DNA of 64,000 bases, taken from positions 104,752-168,751 of the forward strand of contig MNUG01000019.1 of NCBI GenBank assembly GCA_001871905.1, given 5' to 3'. Source of the DNA: Alphaproteobacteria bacterium CG1_02_46_17 (GTDB taxonomy: Bacteria; Pseudomonadota; Alphaproteobacteria; Micavibrionales; Micavibrionaceae). The notes under the pieces were generated by a model. That model saw nothing but the letters and a program-made list of their open reading frames with translations, made no database searches and was not told the origin of the DNA. The position numbers and the translations under genes were made by a program. Shown here piece by piece: positions 10,039-18,248 of the stretch. The stretch's first letter is position 1; each line of letters opens with the position of its first letter.

Positions 10039-11040
10039 CTATCCTTCGATTTCAGTGCCAAAGCAGCGTTGATAGTATTCGCCCAGAATTGGGCGCTCCA
10101 ACTCATCACATTTGTTATAGAAGCTCAGACGGAAAGCCATTTCACGGTCTTTGAAAATTTTGGTGTTCTCTGCCCAGCTAATGACTGTTCGTGGAGACAT
10201 CAGAGTTGAAAGATCCCCGTTTTTGAATCCTTCCCTTGTCAGGCTGGCGAGCCTTACCATTTTATCAATTTCTTCCCTTTTGAAATCTGGCATTTTGGCC
10301 TCGATGATTGCCATTTCGTCTTCGTGGGGGAGATAGTTCAGAATGGTTACAATATTCCAGCGGTCAAGTTGCCCTTGATTGAGCTGGTGTGTTCCGTGGT
10401 AAAGTCCGGTGGCATCCCCCAGACCAATAGTATTGGCGGTGGCGAATAGACGGAATGCCGGATGGGGGCGGATGACCTGATTTTGGTCGAGTAAGGTCAG
10501 TCGGCCTTCTGATTCCAGAATGCGCTGGATTACAAACATCACGTCTGGACGTCCAGCATCATATTCGTCAAAAGTCAAAGCCACAGGGTTCTGGATAGCC
10601 CATGGAAGAAGACCCTCTTTCCATTCGGTGATTTGCTTTCCTTCTTTCAGGACAATCATGTCCTTACCCAGTAAGTCGATCCGGCTGACGTGGCTGTCGA
10701 GGTTGATCCGGACACAGGGCCAGTTCAGACGGGCTGCAACCTGTTCGATATGAGTCGATTTTCCCGTGCCGTGAAACCCTTGAATCATCACACGACGGTT
10801 AAATGCAAATCCGGCGAGCAGGGCAAGAGTGGTATCGTGGTCAAATTGATATGTTTCATCTTTTAACGGGACGTTAGGCAGATCGTGACTGAAACCCGGA
10901 ACTTCCCAGTCTGTATCAAGGCCGAATGTTTCGCGGATATTGTACATTTTATCCGGAATGGAGGTGTGGCGAGGATTATTCGGGGTCAAGGATGTGACGT
11001 CGAATGCCATCGCCATGGGCTCTTGTTTTGCGTCGGCCAT
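10039..11040 (-). CDS. cobS: Aerobic cobaltochelatase subunit CobS
   Basis: A 333-residue MoxR-type AAA+ ATPase and partner of CobT in cobalt insertion. The N-terminal region around 18-60 is the CobS-specific segment (DKMYNIRETFGLDTDWEVPG). Walker A is GFHGTGKST at 88-96, Walker B is ALTFDEYDAG, and the sensor region FATANTIGLGD is present. Length is exactly that of family members. Start is the ATG at 11040. It is preceded, same strand, by a J-domain protein gene 23 bp upstream, an arrangement common in alphaproteobacteria. Confidence 0.96.
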   Translation of the reverse strand: MADAKQEPMAMAFDVTSLTPNNPRHTSIPDKMYNIRETFGLDTDWEVPGFSHDLPNVPLKDETYQFDHDTTLALLAGFAFNRRVMIQGFHGTGKSTHIEQVAARLNWPCVRINLDSHVSRIDLLGKDMIVLKEGKQITEWKEGLLPWAIQNPVALTFDEYDAGRPDVMFVIQRILESEGRLTLLDQNQVIRPHPAFRLFATANTIGLGDATGLYHGTHQLNQGQLDRWNIVTILNYLPHEDEMAIIEAKMPDFKREEIDKMVRLASLTREGFKNGDLSTLMSPRTVISWAENTKIFKDREMAFRLSFYNKCDELERPILGEYYQRCFGTEIEG

Positions 11041-11063
11041 AATGTGTTCTTATCTGTTTCTTT

Positions 11064-11645
11064 TTATCGTTCGGGCAGGACTTCGTATTTTTGGTATGCC
11101 ATTTTCAGAATGGTATAGGCCATATTGATTTTCTTCAAGAGGTCTTCTGCCTGCGGATCGGGCCCCACATGATCCGGATGGTATTTTTTGACCAGTGTCT
11201 TATACCGTTCTTTAAGCTTTTCGGGCGTGACAGGGGGTTCAATGCCCATAATTGCCATGGCTTCAAGTTCTGGCGTATTCCGCGGTTGTTCCCTGTTAGG
11301 GGGAGCTTCGTCTGTAAAGTTATAGGTTTGCCACGCCCTTTGATGCAGTTTTTCATTGGCCATGTTGTCATAGCGGCGAGTTGGTCGATCCCATATGGTG
11401 CTTTTATTGATATGGTGTTCTATATCGACAGGGGACATGCCGGAAAAAAAGTCCCATGCTTTGTTATATTCTTGGACATGAGGCAGGCAAAACCAGTAAT
11501 AATCACTCAATGCTCGGTCTTTGGGGGCGCGGTGTTCCGCGCATTCCCGACATTCCGGCATATCGCAGGTGCGCTGTCCCGGACGCGCTTTCTGGGCTGC
11601 GTCGGCAAACTCCGGAGAATTGGGTTTTAAAAATATCTTTGGCAT
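11064..11645 (-). CDS. J-domain (DnaJ-like) protein
   Basis: 193 residues from the ATG at 11645, preceded by an AAGAAGAAG purine tract. The N-terminal part has cysteine pairs (CDMPECRECAEH, then FCLPH) that may bind zinc. The C-terminal 65 residues form a J domain whose HPD tripeptide is in KKYHPDHVG, the motif that stimulates DnaK ATPase activity. The N-terminal part is not a classical DnaJ zinc finger, so this is a specialised co-chaperone. It is transcribed just ahead of cobS and divergent from bolA across 44 bp. Confidence 0.88.
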   Translation of the reverse strand: MPKIFLKPNSPEFADAAQKARPGQRTCDMPECRECAEHRAPKDRALSDYYWFCLPHVQEYNKAWDFFSGMSPVDIEHHINKSTIWDRPTRRYDNMANEKLHQRAWQTYNFTDEAPPNREQPRNTPELEAMAIMGIEPPVTPEKLKERYKTLVKKYHPDHVGPDPQAEDLLKKINMAYTILKMAYQKYEVLPER

Positions 11646-11689
11646 CTTCTTCTTATGATAATGTAAAATAGTATAAAGGATCAAAATAA

Positions 11690-11980
11690 ATGTCAGTTCG
11701 TGACCGTATTATCAAGACTTTGGAAGATGCGTTAACCCCTTTTTTCCTGCGTGTCGAGGATTTTAGTGAAAGACATGCTGGACATAGCGGATATCGTGAA
11801 GGGGGAGGGAGCCATTTTGATGTGTTTATCGTTGCTGATGCTTTCGAAAATAAGAGCCTGACCGAGCGTCATCGGATAATTTATACGCTTCTTGATACCG
11901 AGATTAAGGCAGGGTTGCATGCACTTAAGTTGAAGACTTTGACTGTTGCAGAAGCAAAAATGCGAAAAATGCTGTCCTGA
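11690..11980 (+). CDS. bolA: BolA-family protein
   Basis: 96 residues. BolA proteins pair with monothiol glutaredoxins in Fe-S cluster and iron homeostasis. The family core is visible: a helix-forming N-terminus (VRDRIIKTLEDAL), DFSERHAGHSGY, then GSHFDVFIV and the C-terminal HALKLKTLT. The His in SHFDV and that in HALKL fit the family pattern. Start is the ATG at 11690. It shares a 44-bp divergent intergenic space with the J-domain gene and is followed 72 bp later by a ribbon-helix-helix gene. Confidence 0.92.
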   Translation: MSVRDRIIKTLEDALTPFFLRVEDFSERHAGHSGYREGGGSHFDVFIVADAFENKSLTERHRIIYTLLDTEIKAGLHALKLKTLTVAEAKMRKMLS

Positions 11981-12052
11981 TCTAACCATTAGTTGATTTT
12001 CCATACCCATTGATATAAACTTTAGGATGTAACTTATTGGGGAGAATTGACT

Positions 12053-12484
12053 ATGACATACAGGGAAAATGGATACGGGCTGCGTCTGGGGCAGCAAGGA
12101 CAGTATATTGTCGGAGAGAGTGATGACGTCGATCATCAAAAGCACCAATCAACATTGATTAGCAAAAATATAACCATTCTTGGTCGAAGGACGTCTGTCC
12201 GGTTGGAACCGGAGATGTGGGACGCACTTTATGACGTTGCAAAGCGTGAAGATGCCACCATCCATAATATTTGTTCCTTGATCCATCTGCGGAAAGTTCA
12301 GGAAAGTACGCTAACTGCGGCGATTCGTGTTTTTCTTTTACTGTATTTTCGCGCGGCGGCTACCTCCGAGGGGCATATGAGGGCACGTCATGGAGATTTT
12401 AAAAATATGAAAGCGCGTGTCAGGGTGACTGACGAAATGCTCTGCCCATTAAGAGGTGGCAGGCGTCTTTATAGTGTTGGATGA
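12053..12484 (+). CDS. Ribbon-helix-helix domain protein
   Basis: 143 residues from the ATG at 12053, with GGGGAG at 12039-12044 as ribosome-binding site (an in-frame TTG at 12047 is too close to that site). The central segment TSVRLEPEMWDALYDVAKRE and the following ICSLIHLRKVQE match the ribbon-helix-helix fold common in alphaproteobacteria (RHH_4 type), which usually binds DNA as a dimer. The target is unknown. The C-terminal half, with Arg-rich KARVRV and LRGGRRLYS, has no recognised domain. It ends at a terminator shared with convergent accA. Confidence 0.78.
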   Translation: MTYRENGYGLRLGQQGQYIVGESDDVDHQKHQSTLISKNITILGRRTSVRLEPEMWDALYDVAKREDATIHNICSLIHLRKVQESTLTAAIRVFLLLYFRAAATSEGHMRARHGDFKNMKARVRVTDEMLCPLRGGRRLYSVG

Positions 12485-12495
12485 AGAGATAAAAG

Positions 12496-12530
12496 AGGCA
12501 GGAAATAGAAAATCCTGCCTTCTTTTTTTA
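12496..12530. terminator. Rho-independent terminator between RHH gene and accA
   Basis: AGGCAGGA (12496-12503) pairs with TCCTGCCT (12513-12520) across a 9-nt loop, followed by a long T-run on the plus strand and A/T-rich sequence on the other side. It sits between convergent genes. Confidence 0.88.
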
Positions 12531-12533
12531 TTG

Positions 12534-13478
12534 TTATGCTCTGCCCATTGACAGATATTTCTGGCGACGACGTTTAAGCAAGCGTTCAGAATCCCATGGG
12601 CTGAGTTCTGTCAGGCCTCTTTCAATTTGTTGACCAACTGTTGCAATGGCCTCCGCTCTTTGACGGTGGGCTCCTCCCAATGGTTCGGGGATAATTGCAT
12701 CGATCAGCTTAAGAGAAAGAAGATCTTGTGCTGTTAGCTTTAAGGCTGCCGCAGCTTCTTCGGCATGTTGAGACGACCGCCAGAGGATTGATGCGCAGCC
12801 TTCTGGAGAAATTACGGAATAAATCGAATGCTCTAGCATATAAACGCGATCTGCTGTTGCAATAGCGATTGCGCCTCCAGAACCACCTTCACCAATCACA
12901 ACCGAAATCATCGGGGTGCGAAGACGTAAGCAGGAGTCGATGGATTGTGCGATGGCTTCCGCCTGTCCACGGGCTTCGGCATCTACGCCCGGATAGGCGC
13001 CCGCAGTGTCAACCAGTGTAAGGACAGGCAGTTGGAACTGGCTGGCCATTTCCATGAGGCGAATGGCTTTGCGGTATCCTTCGGGACGGGCCATGCCAAA
13101 ATTATGTTGGATGCGCGATGTTGTATCGCTTCCTTTTTCTTGTCCCATGACAACAACGGAGCGACCATTAAATCTACCCAGGCCACCGATCATGGCGTGG
13201 TCTTCGCCAAAGTTACGGTCCCCAGCCAAAGGGGTAAAATCTGTAATCAGTCCTTTGATGTAGTCCGAAAAATGTGGACGTTCCGAATGACGCGCGACTT
13301 GCATTTTTTGAGCGGCAGTCAATTTGCCGTAGGTATTCATCATCAGCTTTTCTGCCTTGGTTTCAAGGCGGCTGATTTCTTCTGCGATACTGAAATCCTT
13401 GCTGCTGGTCATATTTCGCAGCTCGGCAATTTTACCCTCAAGTTCTGCAATCGGTTTTTCAAATTCCAAAGCGATCAT
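12534..13478 (-). CDS. accA: Acetyl-CoA carboxylase carboxyltransferase subunit alpha
   Basis: 314 residues, the usual length for AccA, which with AccD transfers the carboxyl group from carboxybiotin to acetyl-CoA to start fatty acid synthesis. Conserved carboxyltransferase stretches are visible: [18 protein letters not shown] near 80, [20 protein letters not shown] near 162, and [20 protein letters not shown] near 200, which form the CoA-binding crotonase-type core. Start is the ATG at 13478. It follows xerD on the same strand at a distance of about 100 bp that contains an inverted repeat. Confidence 0.96.
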   Translation of the reverse strand: MIALEFEKPIAELEGKIAELRNMTSSKDFSIAEEISRLETKAEKLMMNTYGKLTAAQKMQVARHSERPHFSDYIKGLITDFTPLAGDRNFGEDHAMIGGLGRFNGRSVVVMGQEKGSDTTSRIQHNFGMARPEGYRKAIRLMEMASQFQLPVLTLVDTAGAYPGVDAEARGQAEAIAQSIDSCLRLRTPMISVVIGEGGSGGAIAIATADRVYMLEHSIYSVISPEGCASILWRSSQHAEEAAAALKLTAQDLLSLKLIDAIIPEPLGGAHRQRAEAIATVGQQIERGLTELSPWDSERLLKRRRQKYLSMGRA

Positions 13479-13525
13479 AGTTGATGAATTTCCTTCTTAT
13501 TTTTGTTTTCGTCCCGCACAATAGC

Positions 13526-13564
13526 AAATCAGGCAGATCAACACAAATGCGACCTGCCTGATTT
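13526..13564. repeat. Perfect inverted repeat between accA and xerD
   Basis: AAATCAGGCAG (13526-13536) and CTGCCTGATTT (13554-13564) form an 11-bp perfect stem with a 17-nt loop, 22 bp beyond the xerD stop. The stem ends in AAA/TTT, but no T-run follows. It may be a weak terminator or attenuator for xerD transcription. Confidence 0.55.
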
Positions 13565-13585
13565 CAATAATAGTTGTTTATAAGA

Positions 13586-14569
13586 TTAAGCTTCTTGTGC
13601 CAGAGGGTGAGCCTCTTCGACGGTTTTCTTAAGCTTTTTACCGATAATATGCGTATAAATTTGCGTTGTCGCAATGTCGGCATGACCCAGCATTTTCTGA
13701 ACCGCACGAAGGTCAGCGCCATTGCTGAGCAGGTGGGTTGCAAAAGCGTGGCGAAGAATATGCGGAGATACGTGATCTTCTTCGATTTTTGCCGCGCGAG
13801 CCAGATCTTTCAGGAGCTGGGCAAAGCGTTGACGGGTCAGGTGTCCACTATCAGAAGTTCTGGATGGGAACAACCATTTGGATTGACGGGCTGCTTCTTC
13901 ACCAGAGATGAATTGAGCACGAACATCTGTGTAGTGTCCCAGAGCTTTTTGTGCAGATTCGCTTAAAGGAACCATGCGTTCACGTCCGCCTTTTCCTTCA
14001 ACCATAATGAACTGGCTACCTTCGGCGATGGCAGACATTGGAAGGCCAACGAGTTCGGAAACGCGCAGACCAGTTGCATAAAGCAATTCCAACAAGCAAA
14101 CCAAACGCAGGCTTTCCGCGCCACCTTGTTCTCCGGCAACTTTGATCAAAGTATCAACTTCACCTTCGCTCAATGTTTTTGGCAGAGTACGGGTTTGTTT
14201 CGGGCTTTCGATTCCTGATGTAGGATCTTCGGAACGAGTATTTTCAGAAACAAGGTAACGGTAGAACTGGCGCAAAGCCGACAAGCGACGAGCCACGGTT
14301 CTGACAGCAATCTGATTCTTGTTTTGACCTTTGACGTGGATCTTAGTCCCGAGATCCTGCAAATAGGATTTCAGGTCTTCGGTTGTGGCAGCATCGATTT
14401 CTTTGCTGCGTGTGCTACGCAAATACAGGCTGACATCAGCCAAGTCGCGCCAATAGGCGTGACGTGTATTGAGCGCTGCACCACGTTCAGTGGTAAGCAT
14501 ATCTAAAAATGAGTCTACCGTTTTAGACAGAACGGGTTTCGGCATTGCCGGACGACCTGGACGAGCCAT
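13586..14569 (-). CDS. xerD: Site-specific tyrosine recombinase XerD
   Basis: 327 residues, slightly longer than E. coli XerD (298). Xer recombinases resolve chromosome dimers at dif. The N-terminal SAM-like DNA-binding domain (about 15-110) precedes the catalytic domain with Arg in TGLRVSELVGL, Lys in GKGGRERMVPL, HILRHAFATHLL (His-x-x-Arg), LGHADIATTQ and the Tyr nucleophile in IYTHI. All catalytic residues are present. The place next to accA and near aroK/aroB matches the chromosomal xerD locus of alphaproteobacteria rather than a mobile integrase. Start is the ATG at 14569. Confidence 0.92.
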   Translation of the reverse strand: MARPGRPAMPKPVLSKTVDSFLDMLTTERGAALNTRHAYWRDLADVSLYLRSTRSKEIDAATTEDLKSYLQDLGTKIHVKGQNKNQIAVRTVARRLSALRQFYRYLVSENTRSEDPTSGIESPKQTRTLPKTLSEGEVDTLIKVAGEQGGAESLRLVCLLELLYATGLRVSELVGLPMSAIAEGSQFIMVEGKGGRERMVPLSESAQKALGHYTDVRAQFISGEEAARQSKWLFPSRTSDSGHLTRQRFAQLLKDLARAAKIEEDHVSPHILRHAFATHLLSNGADLRAVQKMLGHADIATTQIYTHIIGKKLKKTVEEAHPLAQEA

Positions 14570-15088
14570 AGCTTTTTCTCCTTATATTCTCCAGTATATT
14601 TTCCGAATTATTTTCGGATTATTCTTGTTTAACACTCAACCCCACAGAATTGAGAGTATTGAACATTTCTGTTGTCGTGACAAGTTTCGTATATTCGAAA
14701 TCTATCACAAATCAGCTTATTCAACCTTTCAAAAACCACCTGAACGAACGTTTCTTCGGTTGTCCTTTTTCAGGCTACTCAGAATGTCACACAAAGGCAT
14801 TACATAATTGCAAGATGCTGTCAAGACAAAAAGATTGTCATAAAAACATTTTAAGGGGCGTTTTGGAGGTCTGTATATTAGGGGTTAATATATTTTCCCA
14901 TATATGTCAGTGTGTTATTTGGAGCTTGTCTTTTTCTCGCGCTGCAAAAAACATTTAACCTTTGATGAAAAAAATCCCTATGTATGTGGGTAACTTGTTA
15001 ATCGTCTATAGAAAATATCGCGAAAAATCCGATTGCCAGTGAATGATTCGTATAAAGTTCAGGAAAATAAAGTTCAGGAAAATTGATT
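14570..15088. other. Long intergenic region upstream of xerD
   Basis: About 520 bp of AT-rich DNA between two minus-strand genes. Open frames here have no ribosome-binding site or recognisable protein pattern. Besides the tandem repeat at its right end I see no RNA gene or terminator. It probably contains the xerD promoter. Confidence 0.5.
15052..15081. repeat. Two perfect tandem copies of a 15-bp unit
   Basis: ATAAAGTTCAGGAAA occurs at 15052-15066 and again at 15067-15081, directly after the stop of the minus-strand gene at 15089. It looks like a slippage duplication in the 3' untranslated region. Confidence 0.85.
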
Positions 15089-16267
15089 CTATTCATTTTC
15101 GGGTTCAAGTGTCTCTGACGTTTCACCCTCTGAGTCAGATTCGCTTGGTTGTGACGGTTGCTCTGGCTCTTTCTTGTCTTCCTCGATGGTATCCGTATCG
15201 TCCTCTTTATCTGGCAGAACAGGGGTTTCCGGTTGCTCAATTTCCTTGCTTTCGGGCGAGATCATGGCACGGTCACGGGCTTGGGCTATCAGATTGTCTC
15301 TGATTTCACCCTCCTGAGGACCAAGTTTTAGCAGGAGAGCCAAGGGAAGGTCGTTAATCTTTTTCAGCTCTTCCTTATCTTTGAGAGGGGGCGGGAGCTT
15401 GCCGATGCTGGCTAGAGCTATAATGGAAATTTGATCTGTTTTATTCAAATCCTCAATGGATTCGGGGGGGGCTAACTCTGTCGCGGTGACATAGATTCTG
15501 GAAGCATTAATGAATTTTTGAGTCTCGTCTTGCCCAGATGCCGGTCCAAGCAGCCCTTTACAGAATAGATCAACTTTATCCCAAAGGGCGTTATTGCTGC
15601 TCCTAATATTCTCAGGGAGTGCTTTTTGTTCCAGACAGGCCAGACCTGATTCTTGCGCCCAAAGCATGGCGGTGACGCCTGCTTCTGCTGCTTCCGAGGT
15701 TGGTGGGCTGTCTTGATTGGCAGTATATAGCTTAAGAAGCTGATCCATTGAGCCATACTCCAGCAGCTTCGTGAGGCGCAAGGAGTACATATCCAGAGGA
15801 AATTCTTTACTAACAGTGGGGTAGTCACCTTCATCAGCGGTGACGCTTACCAATCTGTTGATGTTCAGGTGGCGATCCTCTGACTTTTGATCTTGGGCGG
15901 ACAGAGCAGAGAGTTTCTGTAATAGAGATTTTCTGGACAGGTTCTTCCAGTCCTCTCCAGCACTGAAATCATCGCTATCGGGAGCAAGGGTTAATTTTTC
16001 AAGTGCTGCCAGATTTTCAGACGACTTGATCGTCTGGATGTCGGGGGCAGCTTTCGATAATCCCTCATTATCCTTGTTGTCATGTAACGGCGTAATCTTG
16101 CTGGGCATAATAGGAAGTGTATGTGTTGTGCCGGTTTGGGGCGTTGCTACGCTTTCTTCGGCGAAAGAGCCTGAAATGGGCAGAATAAGTAATCCTGACA
16201 GCAAGATTAATCCAGTCAAGGGCAGCTTAAGCTCAAATTTTCTGGAAGAAGAAGGGGAGTGCATCAT
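15089..16267 (-). CDS. Putative exported protein with acidic C-terminus, unknown function
   Basis: 392 residues. The N-terminus has a basic stretch and a hydrophobic core (LTGLILLSGLLILPISGSFA) with likely cleavage after SFA. The middle (about 110-330) is helical, with a spaced Leu/Ala pattern that might be a repeat-type scaffold. The last 60 residues are almost only Glu, Asp, Pro, Ser and Thr. I do not recognise a family. The gene lies between xerD and the aroKB fusion, a position often filled by an uncharacterised secreted protein. A 45-residue membrane peptide gene is 28 bp upstream on the same strand. Confidence 0.7.
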   Translation of the reverse strand: MMHSPSSSRKFELKLPLTGLILLSGLLILPISGSFAEESVATPQTGTTHTLPIMPSKITPLHDNKDNEGLSKAAPDIQTIKSSENLAALEKLTLAPDSDDFSAGEDWKNLSRKSLLQKLSALSAQDQKSEDRHLNINRLVSVTADEGDYPTVSKEFPLDMYSLRLTKLLEYGSMDQLLKLYTANQDSPPTSEAAEAGVTAMLWAQESGLACLEQKALPENIRSSNNALWDKVDLFCKGLLGPASGQDETQKFINASRIYVTATELAPPESIEDLNKTDQISIIALASIGKLPPPLKDKEELKKINDLPLALLLKLGPQEGEIRDNLIAQARDRAMISPESKEIEQPETPVLPDKEDDTDTIEEDKKEPEQPSQPSESDSEGETSETLEPENE

Positions 16268-16295
16268 GGGAAAAATGCGCCTTGTCGGGTTGTTG

Positions 16296-16433
16296 TTAAG
16301 AGTTGTTGGTAGAAGGGGAAACTTCTTTGGTGACGGTTTGTTGGGGAACTGTAATATCTGCTACGCCCAGATAGATACCGCCAGCAATCAGAGCCAGAAT
16401 AAGCATAGCAAGCACAGTTTTAATAAATTTCAT
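16296..16433 (-). CDS. Small single-pass membrane peptide (45 residues)
   Basis: Too short for normal gene callers but well supported: the ATG at 16433 follows CAGGAGACGCT, giving a strong AGGAGA ribosome-binding site. The product begins MKFIKTVLAMLILALIAGGI, one basic-then-hydrophobic membrane segment, followed by a short polar tail rich in Thr, Val and Ser. It ends 28 bp before the start of the exported protein gene at 16267, so the two are probably co-transcribed. Function unknown; it may be a membrane partner of that protein. Confidence 0.6.
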   Translation of the reverse strand: MKFIKTVLAMLILALIAGGIYLGVADITVPQQTVTKEVSPSTNNS

Positions 16434-16544
16434 AGCGTCTCCTGATTTGTGATGCATTTTGAGATTCGAGTAAAATGAATGATTTGTTCTATATAATGCT
16501 TAAATTCCCTTTATGAATAGTGGTTTTTCATTTATTTATTGCAC

Positions 16545-18245
16545 ATGATTGAAATTGAGCATTGTCAGGAAGACGTTAAAACACTTTTGGATCGCCCGAT
16601 TGTCCTGGTCGGGATTATGGGTGTAGGAAAAACAACCGTTGGTCGCTTATTGGCTTCGCGCCTCGGGTGGTCGTTCTATGATACGGATGATGAAATTGTC
16701 CGGTTGGTCGGAAAATCCATTTCGGATATTTTCTCGGAAGACGGTGAACCAGCGTTCCGTGAGCTGGAGCGCACGACGATTAAACATCTGCTATCTCAGG
16801 GGCCATGTATAATTTCATCCGGTGGGGGTGGGTTTACTGTGCCCGAGACAACGCAGGCAATCAAAGAACGCAGTCTTGCTTTGTGGATGGATGCTCCCAT
16901 TCACCTGTTGGTCGATCGTACCAAGAGTGGGGATCGACCATTGTTAAAGCATGGGAATCCAGAGGATGTATTACAAAATCTGCTTGATCGACGGCGAGTC
17001 TATTATGCTCAGGCTCATGTTCACGTTCTGGATGATGGTCTGACCCCTGAAGAAATGGCCAATCGGGTGCTGCTGCAAATACGGGAATATCTATATGATC
17101 GTGCTTCGGATCAGGAAAAAGAATCTTTTGTTCCTGATGCTATGTGTATGACCGTGACTGTAACAGATCGCAGTTACCCGATTTTTATCGGAAGCGGTCT
17201 GATCAAGCAGCCGGAATTGTGGCTGGCGCATGAGTTGCAGGGTAGAGATGCCTTTATTATAACCGATTATAATGTCCGCGAGCGGATAACAGATTCTTTT
17301 GTGAAAACACTAAAGCCCTTGATGAAATCTGTATCCATGATGGAACTGGCCCCCGGGGAACAAACAAAATCATTCGAACGGTATCAGGCTGTTTTAGAAT
17401 GGATGATTGATAATGGAGTCAAGCGTGACTCGGTTGTGTTTGCTGTTGGTGGGGGTGTGATCGGAGATCTGGCCGGATTTGCTGCTGCGACCATTATGCG
17501 TGGAGTTGATTTTATTCAGGTGCCGACCACTTTACTGTCTCAAGTTGACAGCTCTGTCGGGGGCAAAGCCGCAATCAATTCCAAGTCGGCTAAGAATATC
17601 GTCGGGACATTCTATCAGCCTCGTACAGTTGTTATTGATCTGGACACCTTGATGACATTACCGCGTCGTGAGTGGTTGTCGGGTTATGCCGAGATCGTCA
17701 AGTACGGGTTGATCGGTGATGAGGCTTTTTTTGAGTGGTTGGGAGAAAATGGCGCGTTGATGCTGGACGGGAATTTGAGCCAGACCATGCGTGCCATTGA
17801 AACCGGATGCCACAAGAAGGCCGAGATCGTAGCCAACGACGAAAAGGAAAAAAGCGGAGAGCGGGCCTTGCTTAATTTTGGGCACACTTTTGCCCATGCT
17901 CTTGAGGCTAACGCCGGATATGATGGTACATTGCTTCATGGTGAGGCGGTGTCCATCGGAATGGTGTTGGCCGCACGATTGTCCCAGCGTTTGGGGTATC
18001 TTGCTCAAGATGATGTGGACAAGATTTATAACCATCTCCATTCTTTGGGGCTTAAGACAGAAATTCGTGACGTTGGATTCAAAACCCCCGTCACGGTCGA
18101 TGACTTGATTTCTGCAATGAAGAAGGACAAGAAGACCGATGTGCATGGGTTGAAATTTGTTATTCTAAAGCGTATTGGGGATGCCGATCTGGAATCAAGT
18201 GTCGATGAAGCTTTGGTCGTAAGTATTCTTGAAGGGTCTATGTAG
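16545..18245 (+). CDS. aroKB: Fused shikimate kinase / 3-dehydroquinate synthase (AroK-AroB)
   Basis: One continuous frame of 566 residues carrying two shikimate-pathway enzymes. Residues about 15-185 are shikimate kinase: P-loop GIMGVGKTT, DTDDEI for magnesium, SSGGGG and the lid RTKSGDRPLL. Residues about 205-560 are 3-dehydroquinate synthase: NAD-binding VGGGVIGDLAGF, PTTLLSQVDSSVGGK, and zinc ligands Glu in GYAEIVKYG, His in NFGHTFAHALE and His in LLHGEAVSIG. Both active sites look complete. In most alphaproteobacteria aroK and aroB are separate adjacent genes, so this is a fusion. The start may be the ATG at 16545 or the TTG at 16539. The next gene begins 3 bp after the stop. Confidence 0.93.
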   Translation: MIEIEHCQEDVKTLLDRPIVLVGIMGVGKTTVGRLLASRLGWSFYDTDDEIVRLVGKSISDIFSEDGEPAFRELERTTIKHLLSQGPCIISSGGGGFTVPETTQAIKERSLALWMDAPIHLLVDRTKSGDRPLLKHGNPEDVLQNLLDRRRVYYAQAHVHVLDDGLTPEEMANRVLLQIREYLYDRASDQEKESFVPDAMCMTVTVTDRSYPIFIGSGLIKQPELWLAHELQGRDAFIITDYNVRERITDSFVKTLKPLMKSVSMMELAPGEQTKSFERYQAVLEWMIDNGVKRDSVVFAVGGGVIGDLAGFAAATIMRGVDFIQVPTTLLSQVDSSVGGKAAINSKSAKNIVGTFYQPRTVVIDLDTLMTLPRREWLSGYAEIVKYGLIGDEAFFEWLGENGALMLDGNLSQTMRAIETGCHKKAEIVANDEKEKSGERALLNFGHTFAHALEANAGYDGTLLHGEAVSIGMVLAARLSQRLGYLAQDDVDKIYNHLHSLGLKTEIRDVGFKTPVTVDDLISAMKKDKKTDVHGLKFVILKRIGDADLESSVDEALVVSILEGSM

Positions 18246-18248
18246 TAA

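Noticed and set aside
13586-14569. XerD gene as a phage or island integrase
   Set aside because: Its neighbours (accA, aroKB) are the conserved chromosomal context of alphaproteobacterial xerD, and there is no attachment site next to it.
14650-14958. Open frame in the xerD upstream gap
   Set aside because: No ribosome-binding site, atypical composition and no family pattern; probably chance.
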